DNA of 64,000 bases from Mesobacterium_A sp034670065 (GTDB lineage: Bacteria; Pseudomonadota; Alphaproteobacteria; Rhodobacterales; Rhodobacteraceae), in assembly GCA_034670065.1 (NCBI GenBank), contig JAXMOG010000002.1, positions 744,001 through 808,000 of the forward strand. Direction: 5' to 3'. This document shows positions 33,949 to 43,535 of the stretch, piece by piece. The position numbers and the translations under genes were made by a program. The first letter of the stretch is position 1; every line of letters starts with the position of its first letter. Under the pieces are notes generated by a model, which worked only from the letters and a program-made list of their open reading frames with translations, was not told the origin of the DNA and ran no database searches.

Positions 33949-34793
33949 GCTTTTGCCCCTTGCATTTCGGATTTTTGATAAGTGGTCACACCGCGCGACG
34001 TGACCATCGAAAGTGTTTCGCCATCCAGTCGTTCGCTATGGCCGATGATCAGATGCCCGTTGGGTTCCAACTGCCTCAAAAACCTTTGCCAAAGCGCAGC
34101 TTGGGTTTGTGCATCAAAATAGATCACGACATTTCGGCAAAAGATCACCGAAAAGGTCTTTGTAAGCGGCCAAGGCTCTATCAAATTCAACGTTTTAAAC
34201 TGAACCATCGCCCGCAGACTGTCGTCAATTTGGTATCCGCCCTGACAAGGTGTGAAGTATTTTGATAGGTACTCTTGGTTCATCCCCTCAACTTCACGCT
34301 CTGAATAGACGCCGCTGCGGGCCTTTGCCAAAACGGCAGTATCAATATCAGTTGCCAGGATCTTAATTTGTGCGGCAGACCGGGATGGAAGGGTCTCACA
34401 CAGGATCATTGCCATGGTATAAGCTTCGGCACCGGTGGACGATCCCGCTGACCAAAGACGCAAAACCTCGCCACTACTGAGGCGTTGCGCTAAGTCGGTT
34501 TTTGCCAATGTCGCCAGCGCTTCAAAATGATGGGATTCGCGAAAAAACGATGTGACATTTGTCGTCAACGCTTGCGCAAGCGCTGCCATTTCCTGACCGT
34601 TCTGATCGTTTCGCAAGCATGCCATGTAGGATTCAAAGTCATTTAAACCCAGTGCCTTAAGGCGTTTTATCAGGCGCGACTGAACCAACATCCGCTTTTC
34701 ATCGCGTAGATGCAGACCGATCTTTGATTTGACGAATTCGGCCAAAACTTGGAACTGTCGCGTTGACAGTTCCTCTGTTGCTGCGCTGTTCAT
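33945..34793 (-). CDS. cheR: Chemoreceptor methyltransferase CheR
   Basis: A 282-residue S-adenosylmethionine-dependent enzyme that methylates receptor glutamates. The N-terminal helical domain is followed by TTNVTSFFRESHHF, then LRLWSAGSSTGAEAYTMAM, the SAM-binding loop, and VIFCRNVVIYFD. The start is an ATG one base after the cheW stop. There is no tetratricopeptide extension. A pentapeptide-binding insertion would be expected given the tether on the MCP, but I could not confirm it. Confidence 0.94.
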   Translation of the reverse strand: MNSAATEELSTRQFQVLAEFVKSKIGLHLRDEKRMLVQSRLIKRLKALGLNDFESYMACLRNDQNGQEMAALAQALTTNVTSFFRESHHFEALATLAKTDLAQRLSSGEVLRLWSAGSSTGAEAYTMAMILCETLPSRSAAQIKILATDIDTAVLAKARSGVYSEREVEGMNQEYLSKYFTPCQGGYQIDDSLRAMVQFKTLNLIEPWPLTKTFSVIFCRNVVIYFDAQTQAALWQRFLRQLEPNGHLIIGHSERLDGETLSMVTSRGVTTYQKSEMQGAKA

Positions 34794-34794
34794 T

Positions 34795-35250
34795 CTAAGC
34801 CCGCCCGTGCAGGACCGTCGCAAGGTCAATCACACGGATCATATGATCATCATGTGAAATGATGCCGGTGATATACTGGGCCGTGGAGGCTGAGCGGACT
34901 TCACTGGTGTCTTGTATTTGATCGGTCGTGACAGACAGGATTTCCGAAACCGATTGGACCAACATTCCAACGCTGTTGTCCCCATCGATTGCGATGATCA
35001 CAACATTGCGCTCATTCCCTTCGGTTTGCCCCAATCCGAACCGTGCCGACAGGTCGATGATTGGAATCACGGCGCCGCGCAAGTTCATCACGCCCAGCAC
35101 ATCCGGGGGCGTGTGGGGCAAGGCGGTGACAGGCGCCCAGCGGCGAATTTCACGAATTTGCGTTATTTTGATGCAGAAAACCTGATTTCCAGCGGAAAAG
35201 GTTACGAATTCTTCGGTTTCAGCAACGGTCAATTCGGCGGTATCAGACAT
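34795..35250 (-). CDS. cheW: Chemotaxis coupling protein CheW
   Basis: A 151-residue adaptor that links receptors to CheA. The typical strands are EFVTFSAGNQVFCIKI, REIRRWAPVTALPHTPPDV and GVMNLRGAVIPIIDLS. It overlaps the end of cheA by eight bases, so the two are co-translated. As the only cheW in the operon, it should serve the adjacent MCP. Confidence 0.95.
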   Translation of the reverse strand: MSDTAELTVAETEEFVTFSAGNQVFCIKITQIREIRRWAPVTALPHTPPDVLGVMNLRGAVIPIIDLSARFGLGQTEGNERNVVIIAIDGDNSVGMLVQSVSEILSVTTDQIQDTSEVRSASTAQYITGIISHDDHMIRVIDLATVLHGRA

Positions 35251-37336
35251 CTTGGAATTCCGAGTTTTGAATGAAAGTTAAGGTTTCCGCAGACGGGGCC
35301 GATCGTCGCGCGATCTCGTCCGTATCCAGGATCAAGGCGATCTTTCCATCACCAAGAATGGTGGCTGCGGAAATGCCGGGGATTGCACCAAATTCGGAAT
35401 CCAGGCTCTTCACAACAATCTGCCGTTGGTCGTGAATTTCCCCGATTTCCAAAGCACATAAGCCCTGCGCTTCCGCCTCAACAATCAGGTAGATCGGGGT
35501 TTCGTGCTGATCGGCACCTAGGCCGAGGTTTTCGGCGGCATTCACGATTGGGATGTAGCGGTTGCGCAGCAACAACAGCCGGTCGCTTTGCCCCAGTATG
35601 TGAATGTCACCGTTTGCCGGGCTGACCGTTTCGAGGATCGAAGCGATCGGAACAACCATCGTTTGATCACCGATTGAAACAACGAATCCGTCCATCACTG
35701 CCAAAGTCAGGGGCAATACAATGGAAAATGTGCTGCCTTCCCCTTCGGTCGATGCGACACTGATCCGCCCACCAAGCTTCATCACCGCGGTTTTAACAAC
35801 ATCCATGCCAACGCCACGGCCCGAGAGGTTTGAAACCTCTGCTGCAGTCGAAAAGCCCGGCGCGAACAGGAGATTGTCGATCTCGCCTTCGTTCAGCTCG
35901 GCATCTGGGGCAATCAACCCTTTTTCGATGGCCTTTTTTAGGACCGCAGGTCTATTGATACCCGACCCGTCATCAGAAATTTCCAGAATGACATTGCCGG
36001 ATCGATGCGCCGCGCTGAGCCGGATGGTGCCGCTTTCATCTTTCCCGGCTTTTTTGCGGCCTTCGGCATTTTCCAGGCCATGGTCAACCGCGTTGCGCAC
36101 CATATGGGTCAATGGATCGGCCAGCCGTTCAATGACGGTCTTGTCGATTTCGGTGTTTTCGCCAACCGTTACGAAACGCGCGTGCTTTCCCGTGGCTTCA
36201 GACGCTTCGCGCACAATGCGCGCCATCCTTTGAAACAAGGGTTTCACGGGCTGCGCGCGAATGGCCATAACGCCTTCCTGAATATCGCGGGCCAGTAGCT
36301 TGTAATCTTCAATTTCGTTCAGGATTTGCGATGTTGGCGGCAATTCAAGCTGACTGATACACTGGCTGATCATCGCTTGATTGATGATCAATTCGCCCAC
36401 ATTGTTGATGAGCCGGTCGACCCGTTCCAGATCGACGCGCAATGTGGGTTTGGGCCCCTTAGAATCACGCTCTTTGGGTTTGGCCTGCGCAGTTGCATCC
36501 ATCGGTGGGGGGGTGATCTGAGGGGGCTCTGGTAGGGATGGCAGAGGCGGCAAGTCAGACATTTCCACCTCATCCACGATTGTCAGTTGGCACAGCCCTT
36601 CCACAAATTCGAAAACGGCTTCCACTTCATCGCGCGATGCCTGTGTGGACACGCACAGGGTCCAACCGGGATAGGTCATATCGGATTCCAACGCGGCAAA
36701 ATCCGGCGCGCCGGTCACATCCATAACGATTTCGACCTCACCCAAGTCGCGCAATTGATCGAGCAGCAACAGAGGCTCATGGCCGTGCGTGTACAGCTCT
36801 GAATTCGGAACAAAAACAATGCGGTAACAGCTGGTGACCGTCGCGTTGGGAAGTTCAGCCACAGGCTCTTCGCTGAGAGGCGCTAAGTCAGCGTCAATTG
36901 GAGCCGGGGCGAAATCCAATGGGGCAGCGGAAAAGGCGATTTCCTCCTCAGCCTCGTCGGACAGGTATTCCTCCAATTCAGCTGTCACCGCGTCACGTGA
37001 CGCCGCATCAAAGCTAGTGCCGTCGCGTTCCGCTTCGACCAGATCGTTTAGCTTGTCACCTGACTTGTGAAACAGACGTATCAGATTGGCGTCTATCGAT
37101 AATTTATGGTCGCGCACCATATCCAGAACGGTTTCAAAAGTATGGGCAAAACCCACCAGATCATTCAGGCCAAAGGCGCCGGCGCCACCTTTGATAGAGT
37201 GCACGGCCCGGAAAACGGCATTGACGGTTTCGTCATCGCCGGGGGCCTCCTCCAGTTCGTTCAGCCCCTCTGTCAATGCTTCCAGAAGGTCTTCGCATTC
37301 TTCAAAGAATGTGTCGCGGATTGATGATTTGCTCAT
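35243..37336 (-). CDS. cheA: Chemotaxis histidine kinase CheA
   Basis: A 697-residue kinase. The Hpt domain has the phospho-acceptor His46 in AVHSIKGGAGAFG. A weakly conserved linker and P2-like region lies at about 130-290, then dimerisation helices (LERVDRLINNVGELI). The ATPase has NAVDHGLENAEGRK (N box), DDGSGI and GRGVGMDVVKTAV. The C-terminal CheW-like domain starts near SIVLPLTLAVMDG. It phosphorylates the CheY proteins of the operon; the adjacent CheB lacks acceptor residues. Confidence 0.96.
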   Translation of the reverse strand: MSKSSIRDTFFEECEDLLEALTEGLNELEEAPGDDETVNAVFRAVHSIKGGAGAFGLNDLVGFAHTFETVLDMVRDHKLSIDANLIRLFHKSGDKLNDLVEAERDGTSFDAASRDAVTAELEEYLSDEAEEEIAFSAAPLDFAPAPIDADLAPLSEEPVAELPNATVTSCYRIVFVPNSELYTHGHEPLLLLDQLRDLGEVEIVMDVTGAPDFAALESDMTYPGWTLCVSTQASRDEVEAVFEFVEGLCQLTIVDEVEMSDLPPLPSLPEPPQITPPPMDATAQAKPKERDSKGPKPTLRVDLERVDRLINNVGELIINQAMISQCISQLELPPTSQILNEIEDYKLLARDIQEGVMAIRAQPVKPLFQRMARIVREASEATGKHARFVTVGENTEIDKTVIERLADPLTHMVRNAVDHGLENAEGRKKAGKDESGTIRLSAAHRSGNVILEISDDGSGINRPAVLKKAIEKGLIAPDAELNEGEIDNLLFAPGFSTAAEVSNLSGRGVGMDVVKTAVMKLGGRISVASTEGEGSTFSIVLPLTLAVMDGFVVSIGDQTMVVPIASILETVSPANGDIHILGQSDRLLLLRNRYIPIVNAAENLGLGADQHETPIYLIVEAEAQGLCALEIGEIHDQRQIVVKSLDSEFGAIPGISAATILGDGKIALILDTDEIARRSAPSAETLTFIQNSEFQDV

Positions 37337-37341
37337 ACGAA

Positions 37342-37707
37342 TTACCCCGTCACACGGCGCAATACCGAAATCAGGCTAGCATCATCGAATGGTTTGACGA
37401 TCCATCCGGTGGCCCCGGCAGAGCGCGCCCGCGATTTCAACTTTTCGGAATATTCGGTGGTCAAAACGATGATCGGAACGGTTGTTCCGATGTCTTCGCC
37501 GCGCAATGCCTCTATCACGCCAAAGCCGTCCAGCTTGGGCATATTCACATCCGTGATCACGACATCCGGATCAAATTCACCAAATTTTTTCACGCCGTCC
37601 GCCCCATCGACAGCGCAATCAAAGGTGAAGCCTTCTTCCTCTAACGTTGCGCGCAAAAGTTCGCGGATGGTGCGGGAATCGTCAATTGCCAGAACCCGTA
37701 CGGACAT
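37342..37707 (-). CDS. cheY: CheY-type response regulator (operon proximal)
   Basis: A 121-residue receiver with Asp9/Asp10, phospho-acceptor Asp53 (VVITDVNMPKLDG), Thr83 and Lys105 (VKPF). It is closer to the canonical CheY length than the second copy. It starts by a one-base overlap with the STAS gene stop (TAATG) and precedes cheA by 5 bases, so it is co-translated with both. Confidence 0.94.
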   Translation of the reverse strand: MSVRVLAIDDSRTIRELLRATLEEEGFTFDCAVDGADGVKKFGEFDPDVVITDVNMPKLDGFGVIEALRGEDIGTTVPIIVLTTEYSEKLKSRARSAGATGWIVKPFDDASLISVLRRVTG

Positions 37708-37991
37708 TATCTTTCCTCCGGTTCAAAATGTTTTGGAGAGAGGCCAAGATGCTGCAATCCCAGCCGAAATCTGTCGGACACGGCGTCCAGCGATAGGGGC
37801 TGGCCATCCCGTGCCCACCGCAATTGCGCCGACAGAAGGGTGCGCAATCGTTGGCTATCAATCCGGTCGACCTGACCAACATCCAGAACCACAGGTTTTC
37901 CGGTGTTTTGCTGTAAGAACGTTAGCAGAGGGTCGGGCCCGGACCGGGGCCGCTTTTCCGTCAACGTGTAGCGTTGCATCTGATCTGGCAT
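37707..37991 (-). CDS. STAS domain protein, first gene of the chemotaxis operon
   Basis: A small protein of about 94 residues with a STAS-like (anti-sigma antagonist) fold: PVVLDVGQVDRIDSQRLRTL is the helix-loop region. At the position of the phosphorylatable serine the sequence reads RIDSQRL, so a serine is available. I use the ATG at 37991; an ATG at 37979 is equally possible, since neither has a good ribosome site. Similar proteins open chemotaxis operons in several Alphaproteobacteria, but their job is not established. Confidence 0.75.
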   Translation of the reverse strand: MPDQMQRYTLTEKRPRSGPDPLLTFLQQNTGKPVVLDVGQVDRIDSQRLRTLLSAQLRWARDGQPLSLDAVSDRFRLGLQHLGLSPKHFEPEER

Positions 37992-38234
37992 GGGTAGTTG
38001 GCACCGTTTTGTTCGTGTCTCTTGGTGGTTGGCCAAGAGCTACGCGCGCTGCCTTAAGAAAGCGTTCAACGGCCCTAAAAGGTTGGGTCAGTTTTCATTG
38101 GATTTGACGAAACAGCACCGTTCAAGCGGGCAGCTGGGAATGCCCAAGGAGCGCCTTGGTATTGAAGGAAAAGGATAATTTCCGGATGCACTGCTGCTGT
38201 GCGTGTGTTCTGCTCACATAGTGAAAACAGTCAT

Positions 38235-38256
38235 CGCCCCCCATTTTATTGGGGCG
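38235..38256 (-). terminator. Possible terminator after the adaptor gene
   Basis: CGCCCC (38235-38240) and GGGGCG (38251-38256) form a 6-bp stem beyond the adaptor stop on the minus strand. An alternative pairing CCCCA/TGGGG is also possible. The following sequence has only a short T run, so the call is weak. Confidence 0.4.
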
Positions 38257-38277
38257 CGAATGCTGTGGAATGATGGG

Positions 38278-39501
38278 TCAGTAGCGCGGGGCGACGGCGC
38301 TGCCGCTTATCAAACCGCTGGGCGGGTAAAGAATGATCTGATCATCAGGCTGAACGCCATCCTCGATTGCTGCTTGGAGACCGTTATTTGCGGCAACCTG
38401 CACCGCGACCTGCTGAGCGATGCCATCGACCACCAAAAACAAGGCCCAGCCAGAGGTGGTGCGATAGATAGAGGAGGACGGTACAATCACTGCCTGCGGC
38501 TGTTCCCATACGACGATGCGTGCTTCAACACGAAACCCATGGCCCAGCCCATTGCGATCTTCGGTATCGCCAACAAAACGGATCGTCGCTTCGACCCGCT
38601 GTTCTTCGACACCCAATGCCGACACTTTTGTGAAGCCGGTTGGTGAGATCTTGTGAACCACACCGGCCAACACATGATCACCGCCCCAATTGTCGATGAT
38701 CACATTTTGCCCCACGCGAACCTGCACCGCGTCCGTGGACAACAGGTTCACTTCGATTTCCAGATCAGCACCAATATCGCCGATTTCCAGAATGGGAGTG
38801 CCGACGGCAACGGTCTTTTCGCTTTCCTGCAGAACGGCCAGAATGGTTCCCGACGTTGGCGCAAGAATTGGTATCTCGTTTTCGTTGCCAAGCGCGTCAC
38901 TGAACTGTGGGTCATCAAACCGCAGTAGATTGGCCTGTGCATTGTTCAACTCCGCAACCCGCATGGAAACTGCGGCCTGCATCGTATCCAGCGTGGCATC
39001 CGCCGCGCGCATGGCACGTTCGGCGGTGTCCAGCGCTGCTTGGCTGACAATGTCTCGATCAAACAAGGTTTGCGTTCGGGTCAGGCTGGCCTTGGCCAGA
39101 TCACGGTCGGCGCGCGCTTTGCTGACATCAGCCTTAGAGACGCGCAACGCGGCCTGTGCGGCGGCGATATTGGCCTCTGCCTGTTCACGGGTGCGGATAT
39201 CCAACGCCGCTGGTGCGGTTGGACGCATGCGGGCAACGATGGTTTCATCTTCGATTACCTCATCGCCCACTTCGACAGGAACGCGCATCAGGCGGCCTGC
39301 GATGGGGGTCGAGACAACATAGGCGCTGTGCACCTGTGTACGCCCTTCTTCGTCAATCGTAACCTGCATTGGGCCACGCATGACCGTGCCGATATCCACC
39401 AAAGTGGGCCGGGGCCAGAAAGCCCATGTCAGCGCGCCGCCGATCAGGGCCACCGCCAGAAGTGAAAACAACCATCTGCCCTGTTTGCGCTGCGCCATCA
39501 T
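38278..39501 (-). CDS. HlyD/RND-type periplasmic adaptor subunit
   Basis: A 407-residue membrane-fusion protein. One N-terminal membrane helix (LFSLLAVALIGGALTWAFW) anchors it; a lipoyl-like half, a coiled-coil hairpin of heptad helices (about residues 100-190), a second lipoyl half (ILAPTSGTILAVL) and beta-barrel domains follow. It bridges an inner-membrane exporter to the outer membrane. Its ATG overlaps the stop of the FtsX-type permease gene (ATGA), which fixes its partner. Confidence 0.92.
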   Translation of the reverse strand: MMAQRKQGRWLFSLLAVALIGGALTWAFWPRPTLVDIGTVMRGPMQVTIDEEGRTQVHSAYVVSTPIAGRLMRVPVEVGDEVIEDETIVARMRPTAPAALDIRTREQAEANIAAAQAALRVSKADVSKARADRDLAKASLTRTQTLFDRDIVSQAALDTAERAMRAADATLDTMQAAVSMRVAELNNAQANLLRFDDPQFSDALGNENEIPILAPTSGTILAVLQESEKTVAVGTPILEIGDIGADLEIEVNLLSTDAVQVRVGQNVIIDNWGGDHVLAGVVHKISPTGFTKVSALGVEEQRVEATIRFVGDTEDRNGLGHGFRVEARIVVWEQPQAVIVPSSSIYRTTSGWALFLVVDGIAQQVAVQVAANNGLQAAIEDGVQPDDQIILYPPSGLISGSAVAPRY

Positions 39502-41864
39502 TCCCTCGTTTTCAATGCGTCGATCATATCCGCGCGATCCATATCCCGCTTCACCAACCAGCCCGACAGCAATGCCGCCAGCACCACCACCGTTGTCGCA
39601 AGCCCTTGACTGGCCGGGCTATGAACCACCGGTATCTGATAAATATCGGTACTGAAGCCTTTGACGATGAGATAGGTCAAACCGCGGCCCATAAGCAGGC
39701 CCACCGGCAGTGCAATCAAGATGACGGCGCCCAACTCTCCAAGCAGGACAAAAGCCGCTTCGCCCTTAGAGAACCCCATAACACGCAAGCTGGCGATATC
39801 GCGTGACCGTTCGGCAAGGGCGATCCGGGCCGCGTTGTAAACAATGCCAAAGGTGATGATAGCAGCGACGGCCAACATCACAAAACGAACCGATCCCGGC
39901 CCGGTGTTCATGATGCGCACCAAGGCATCGCGCTGATCGTTCTTGCGGCTGACACCTGCCACGGCAGGCATATCCTTGATCGCGGCGGCGACCGCGTCGG
40001 CCTGATCAGAATCCACCGTCAGAAACGCGCCTGAAACCCGGCCGGGTTCTTTTAAGGCACGGTTCAACGCGCCGATCTCCATAAAGGCAGGGGCACCCAG
40101 CAGAGTTTGCGCAATACCGGCGACCGGAAGCTGCAAAACGGGCTGACGCCCCGTGCGCACCTCAACAGAAATGATATCGCCCGGCGCGATTTTCAGGATG
40201 TCGGCCAAAGGCTGGGCCAACAGGATGCCGCGTGGGGGCATGGTGATCGGGCGGACCTGTTCATCAATCACACGGTTCAGAACAGGGCTGGAGGGGCGCC
40301 CCTCAACCGTTCCACGATAGCTGTGCGGCCCGTTGCGCAGAATAACAGGAACATAGCGCACGGGTTCCGCGCTTTTTACGCCGGGCACGCGGCGCAGGTT
40401 GTAAACCGCGTTTGTGGATCGGGGCAGGGCAAAGGTCACCGCCATGTCACTGCGATCCATCACCGTGAAGGTCAGATCAACGGTCCGAGTAAATCCGGAC
40501 ATCATGGTCAGTGTCGACACTGACAGTGCCATACCGCAGGCCACCCCGAGAATTGCCCCGCCCATTCGGCCGGGATGCCGGGTCAGGCGGCGCAACACCA
40601 TACGGCTGGGCTGATCCAACCAGTCCTTCAGGCTGCGCGCCGGGTCAAAGCGGTGGCTATAATCCGGCGGGGTTGGGGGGCGCATCGCCTCAGCCGGGGT
40701 CAGGGCAAAGACACGGCGCAGCACGAACAGGCTACCGCCCGATGCCGCAAAAATCGCGGCGGCAAAGCTGATGACAAAGGCGCGCGGATCAACCTGAAAC
40801 ACCAAAAAGGGAAACTTGAAATACGCCTGATAGAACACAGCCATGGCGTTGCCGGCAGCAATACCGCCCAATGCGCCCGCTGTGGCCCCTGCACAGGCAA
40901 TCACCAGCACCAGTTTCAGATAGTGCAGGCTGACTTCTATCCCGGAATAGCCAAAGGCTTTCAGCAGGCCGATCTGCCCGCGCTCTGCCTGCACCAAACG
41001 GCTGACAACGATGTAGAGAAGGAACGCCGCAATCCCCAGAAAGATTGGCGGGATCGATTGTGACGTGCTGGCCAGCCCACGGATTTCTTCGGAAATGAAC
41101 TTGTTAGAGGCTTGATCAGGCTGGGCATATGCCCCGGTACCGCCAAAGCGGCTCAGCATTGGGTCCAGAACGGCGATCACAGAGGCGGGCACCGTGTTGG
41201 GCATCAGACTGATCAATGCCTCGTTAAAGGCACCTTCCATGTCATACAGTGCAGCCATATCGGCGCGTGGCAGCCAGATTACAGCAAAACGCGCGTCATC
41301 CGGCACCAACTCTCCCGGAGGGGTGGTGAACAGAAATTCCGGGCTTCGAACCAAACCGGCGATCCGAAAAGTCCGCTTTGTGCCGTTCATCGTTGCGGCA
41401 AACTGATCGCCGGGCACCAGGCCACGTGCGGTTGCAAACCCGTCCAGCAACAATACTTCGGCGCTATGCCCCGCAATCGGCACGCGTCCGGCGGTTAGAT
41501 ACAGTTGGTTCAACTGCCCCTTATCAGGATCCGGCAATGATAAGGCCTGCGCGCGAATGGGCAGTTCACCGGCAGGGGTGTCAATCAGCGCGCTGCCTGT
41601 CACCCGACCTTCGGCTACCGCCACTCCCGGCAAGGCGGCAATGCGTTCGATCATCCGTTCGGGCGCGCGGGTGACAGGAACAAAGACCTCTGCCAGACGA
41701 TATCGGTCGTAATAGGCGCGGCGTGTCTCTTCCAGCGTGTTCACCAGCCCGGACATCATGACCATCAGCAACACGCCCAATGCGATCACCGCACCTATGG
41801 CCGCTGCTTGTGTCTTTAACCGCCGCAAATCACGCAGCAGTTTCCGGTTGAGCGGGCTCACCAC
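39498..41864 (-). CDS. ABC transporter permease, FtsX/MacB type
   Basis: A 788-residue membrane protein with two FtsX core domains, each with a cluster of hydrophobic helices, and two periplasmic MacB-PCD-like domains. The N-terminus (residues 20-45) and the stretches around 270-390, 440 and 680-770 are hydrophobic. The start is a GTG at 41864 behind AGGAGAG, overlapping the ATPase gene by seven bases. Together with the ATPase and the adaptor it should form an exporter of the LolCDE/MacB mechanism; the cargo is unknown. Confidence 0.92.
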   Translation of the reverse strand: MVSPLNRKLLRDLRRLKTQAAAIGAVIALGVLLMVMMSGLVNTLEETRRAYYDRYRLAEVFVPVTRAPERMIERIAALPGVAVAEGRVTGSALIDTPAGELPIRAQALSLPDPDKGQLNQLYLTAGRVPIAGHSAEVLLLDGFATARGLVPGDQFAATMNGTKRTFRIAGLVRSPEFLFTTPPGELVPDDARFAVIWLPRADMAALYDMEGAFNEALISLMPNTVPASVIAVLDPMLSRFGGTGAYAQPDQASNKFISEEIRGLASTSQSIPPIFLGIAAFLLYIVVSRLVQAERGQIGLLKAFGYSGIEVSLHYLKLVLVIACAGATAGALGGIAAGNAMAVFYQAYFKFPFLVFQVDPRAFVISFAAAIFAASGGSLFVLRRVFALTPAEAMRPPTPPDYSHRFDPARSLKDWLDQPSRMVLRRLTRHPGRMGGAILGVACGMALSVSTLTMMSGFTRTVDLTFTVMDRSDMAVTFALPRSTNAVYNLRRVPGVKSAEPVRYVPVILRNGPHSYRGTVEGRPSSPVLNRVIDEQVRPITMPPRGILLAQPLADILKIAPGDIISVEVRTGRQPVLQLPVAGIAQTLLGAPAFMEIGALNRALKEPGRVSGAFLTVDSDQADAVAAAIKDMPAVAGVSRKNDQRDALVRIMNTGPGSVRFVMLAVAAIITFGIVYNAARIALAERSRDIASLRVMGFSKGEAAFVLLGELGAVILIALPVGLLMGRGLTYLIVKGFSTDIYQIPVVHSPASQGLATTVVVLAALLSGWLVKRDMDRADMIDALKTRE

Positions 41865-42583
41865 TCGATCTCTCCTGGGTCCAGGCGGGTTTCGTTGATT
41901 TCGACAGACAGGATTTCACCATCGGAAAAGCGCAACACGCGATGCGCCATTTGGGCCGTCGCCGCCGCATGGGTCACAATCATAATGGTGGTGCCCAAAG
42001 ACTGGTTCACATCCCGCAGCACACGCAGAACGGACCGGCCGGTTTGGCTGTCCAGCGCACCTGTCGGTTCATCACAAAACAATACCGTTGGCCGTTTGGC
42101 GATGGCGCGGGCAATGGCGACACGCTGTTGTTCGCCACCAGACAGCTCTGCCGGGAAGTGATGCGCGCGGTCTTTGAGGCCGACCATTTCCAACGCCTGT
42201 GACGGTTCCATCGGATTGTCGGAAATCTCGGTCACCAGCTCCACGTTTTCCAATGCTGTCAGCGAGGGCATTAGATTGTAAAACTGGAACACAAATCCAA
42301 CGTGGTCGCGCCGATAGAGTGTCAGGTTCCGATCGTTCATCGCTGTCAGATCAGTGTTTTGAAACCACGCTTGGCCATCGGTTGGCCGGTCCAGCCCGCC
42401 AAGGATATTCAGCAGCGTGGATTTACCGCTGCCCGAGGGCCCAAGCAGAACCACGATTTCGCCCGATGGGATTTCCATATCGACGCCGCGCAAGGCATGC
42501 ACGGCTGTCGGCCCGTCGCCATAAACTTTGGTCAAGCCCACGGACCGGAATGCAGGGTGCGTTTTGATATCGGAGTTTGCCAT
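41858..42583 (-). CDS. ABC transporter ATP-binding protein (LolD/MacB family)
   Basis: A 241-residue ATPase. Walker A is GPSGSGKST, the signature LSGGEQQRVAIARAIA and Walker B VLFCDEPTGALDSQTG. The Q-loop is FVFQFYNLMPSLTALENVEL, typical of the LolD/MacB clade. The ATG at 42583 is preceded by GGAGGTGGGT. It is the first gene of the exporter operon and is divergent from the TauE/SafE gene, with 175 bases between. Confidence 0.95.
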   Translation of the reverse strand: MANSDIKTHPAFRSVGLTKVYGDGPTAVHALRGVDMEIPSGEIVVLLGPSGSGKSTLLNILGGLDRPTDGQAWFQNTDLTAMNDRNLTLYRRDHVGFVFQFYNLMPSLTALENVELVTEISDNPMEPSQALEMVGLKDRAHHFPAELSGGEQQRVAIARAIAKRPTVLFCDEPTGALDSQTGRSVLRVLRDVNQSLGTTIMIVTHAAATAQMAHRVLRFSDGEILSVEINETRLDPGEIEW

Positions 42584-42758
42584 ACCCACCTCCGACACCA
42601 AGGCTACGCTTGCCTGCGGCCTATGCAAGAGGAAACACCAGATTGATCAGCTTAGTCGCAGGTCAAGATTTGCGCGAAGAGGGCTGATATTTTGCGCTTT
42701 GGGCTGCTTGCACCTGCTGGATTGTCGCGCCATGGTCGCCGCAAGAAAAGGGCACTTC

Positions 42759-43502
42759 ATGGATCATCTTTTATTATACGCTTTGGCGGCCTTTATCGTG
42801 GGCATGTCCAAGGGGGGGCTGGCCACGGCTGGCGCTTTGGCGGTGCCATTGCTGTCTTTGTGGATGGATCCGCTGGTCGCCGCGGCCTTTTTGCTACCGA
42901 TCTTTATCACCAGTGATGCGGTCGGCGTCTTTCTGTACCGCAAAGAATTTTCCCGGCCCAATCTGATGGTCATGATCCCGGCCGGATTGATTGGCGTGAT
43001 CCTGGCGACCTTTCTTGCGCCCTACATGTCGATCAGCTTGGCGAAATTCCTGACCGGGATGATCGGCATCAGCTTTTGTTTGCAGGTGTTTTTCCGCATG
43101 ATTGTGGGCAATGTCACGCCGCGCCCGTTCAGCATGCGGCGCGGTGTTTTCTGGGGTATCCTGACTGGGATCACCAGCTTTATGTCTCACAACGGTGCCC
43201 CGCCGTTTCAAGCGTTTGTCCTGCCTCAAAAACTGCCAAAGATGGATTTTGCCGGAACCACCACCATCACGTTTGCGGCGGTCAATCTGTTCAAACTGCC
43301 GGCCTATGGCGCGGTGGGGCTGATGAGCGGCTTTGATCTGAAAGCCTTTGCATGGATGGCCGTGGTGGCCGGTATCGGTGCCGTGGTGGGGCGGCGTCTG
43401 ACAATGGTTCTGCCAGATCGGGTATACATCGGGTTTATTCAGGTTTCGTTGTTTGCGGTGTCCGTCTATCTGGTGGCCCAATCCGTGATGGTCTGGCTGT
43501 AA
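42759..43502 (+). CDS. TauE/SafE (TSUP) family anion permease
   Basis: A 247-residue membrane protein of about seven or eight helices. The two family repeats are seen at FIVGMSKGGLATAGALAVP near the N-terminus and GILTGITSFMSHNGAPPFQ in the middle. Members carry sulfite, sulfoacetate, taurine-related or other organic anions out of or into the cell. No taurine or sulfonate genes are nearby, so the substrate is unknown. I use the ATG at 42759; one at 42732 is possible. Confidence 0.9.
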   Translation: MDHLLLYALAAFIVGMSKGGLATAGALAVPLLSLWMDPLVAAAFLLPIFITSDAVGVFLYRKEFSRPNLMVMIPAGLIGVILATFLAPYMSISLAKFLTGMIGISFCLQVFFRMIVGNVTPRPFSMRRGVFWGILTGITSFMSHNGAPPFQAFVLPQKLPKMDFAGTTTITFAAVNLFKLPAYGAVGLMSGFDLKAFAWMAVVAGIGAVVGRRLTMVLPDRVYIGFIQVSLFAVSVYLVAQSVMVWL

Positions 43503-43535
43503 CCCACACGTCGCCGTGCGAACGCACGTGCAGAT

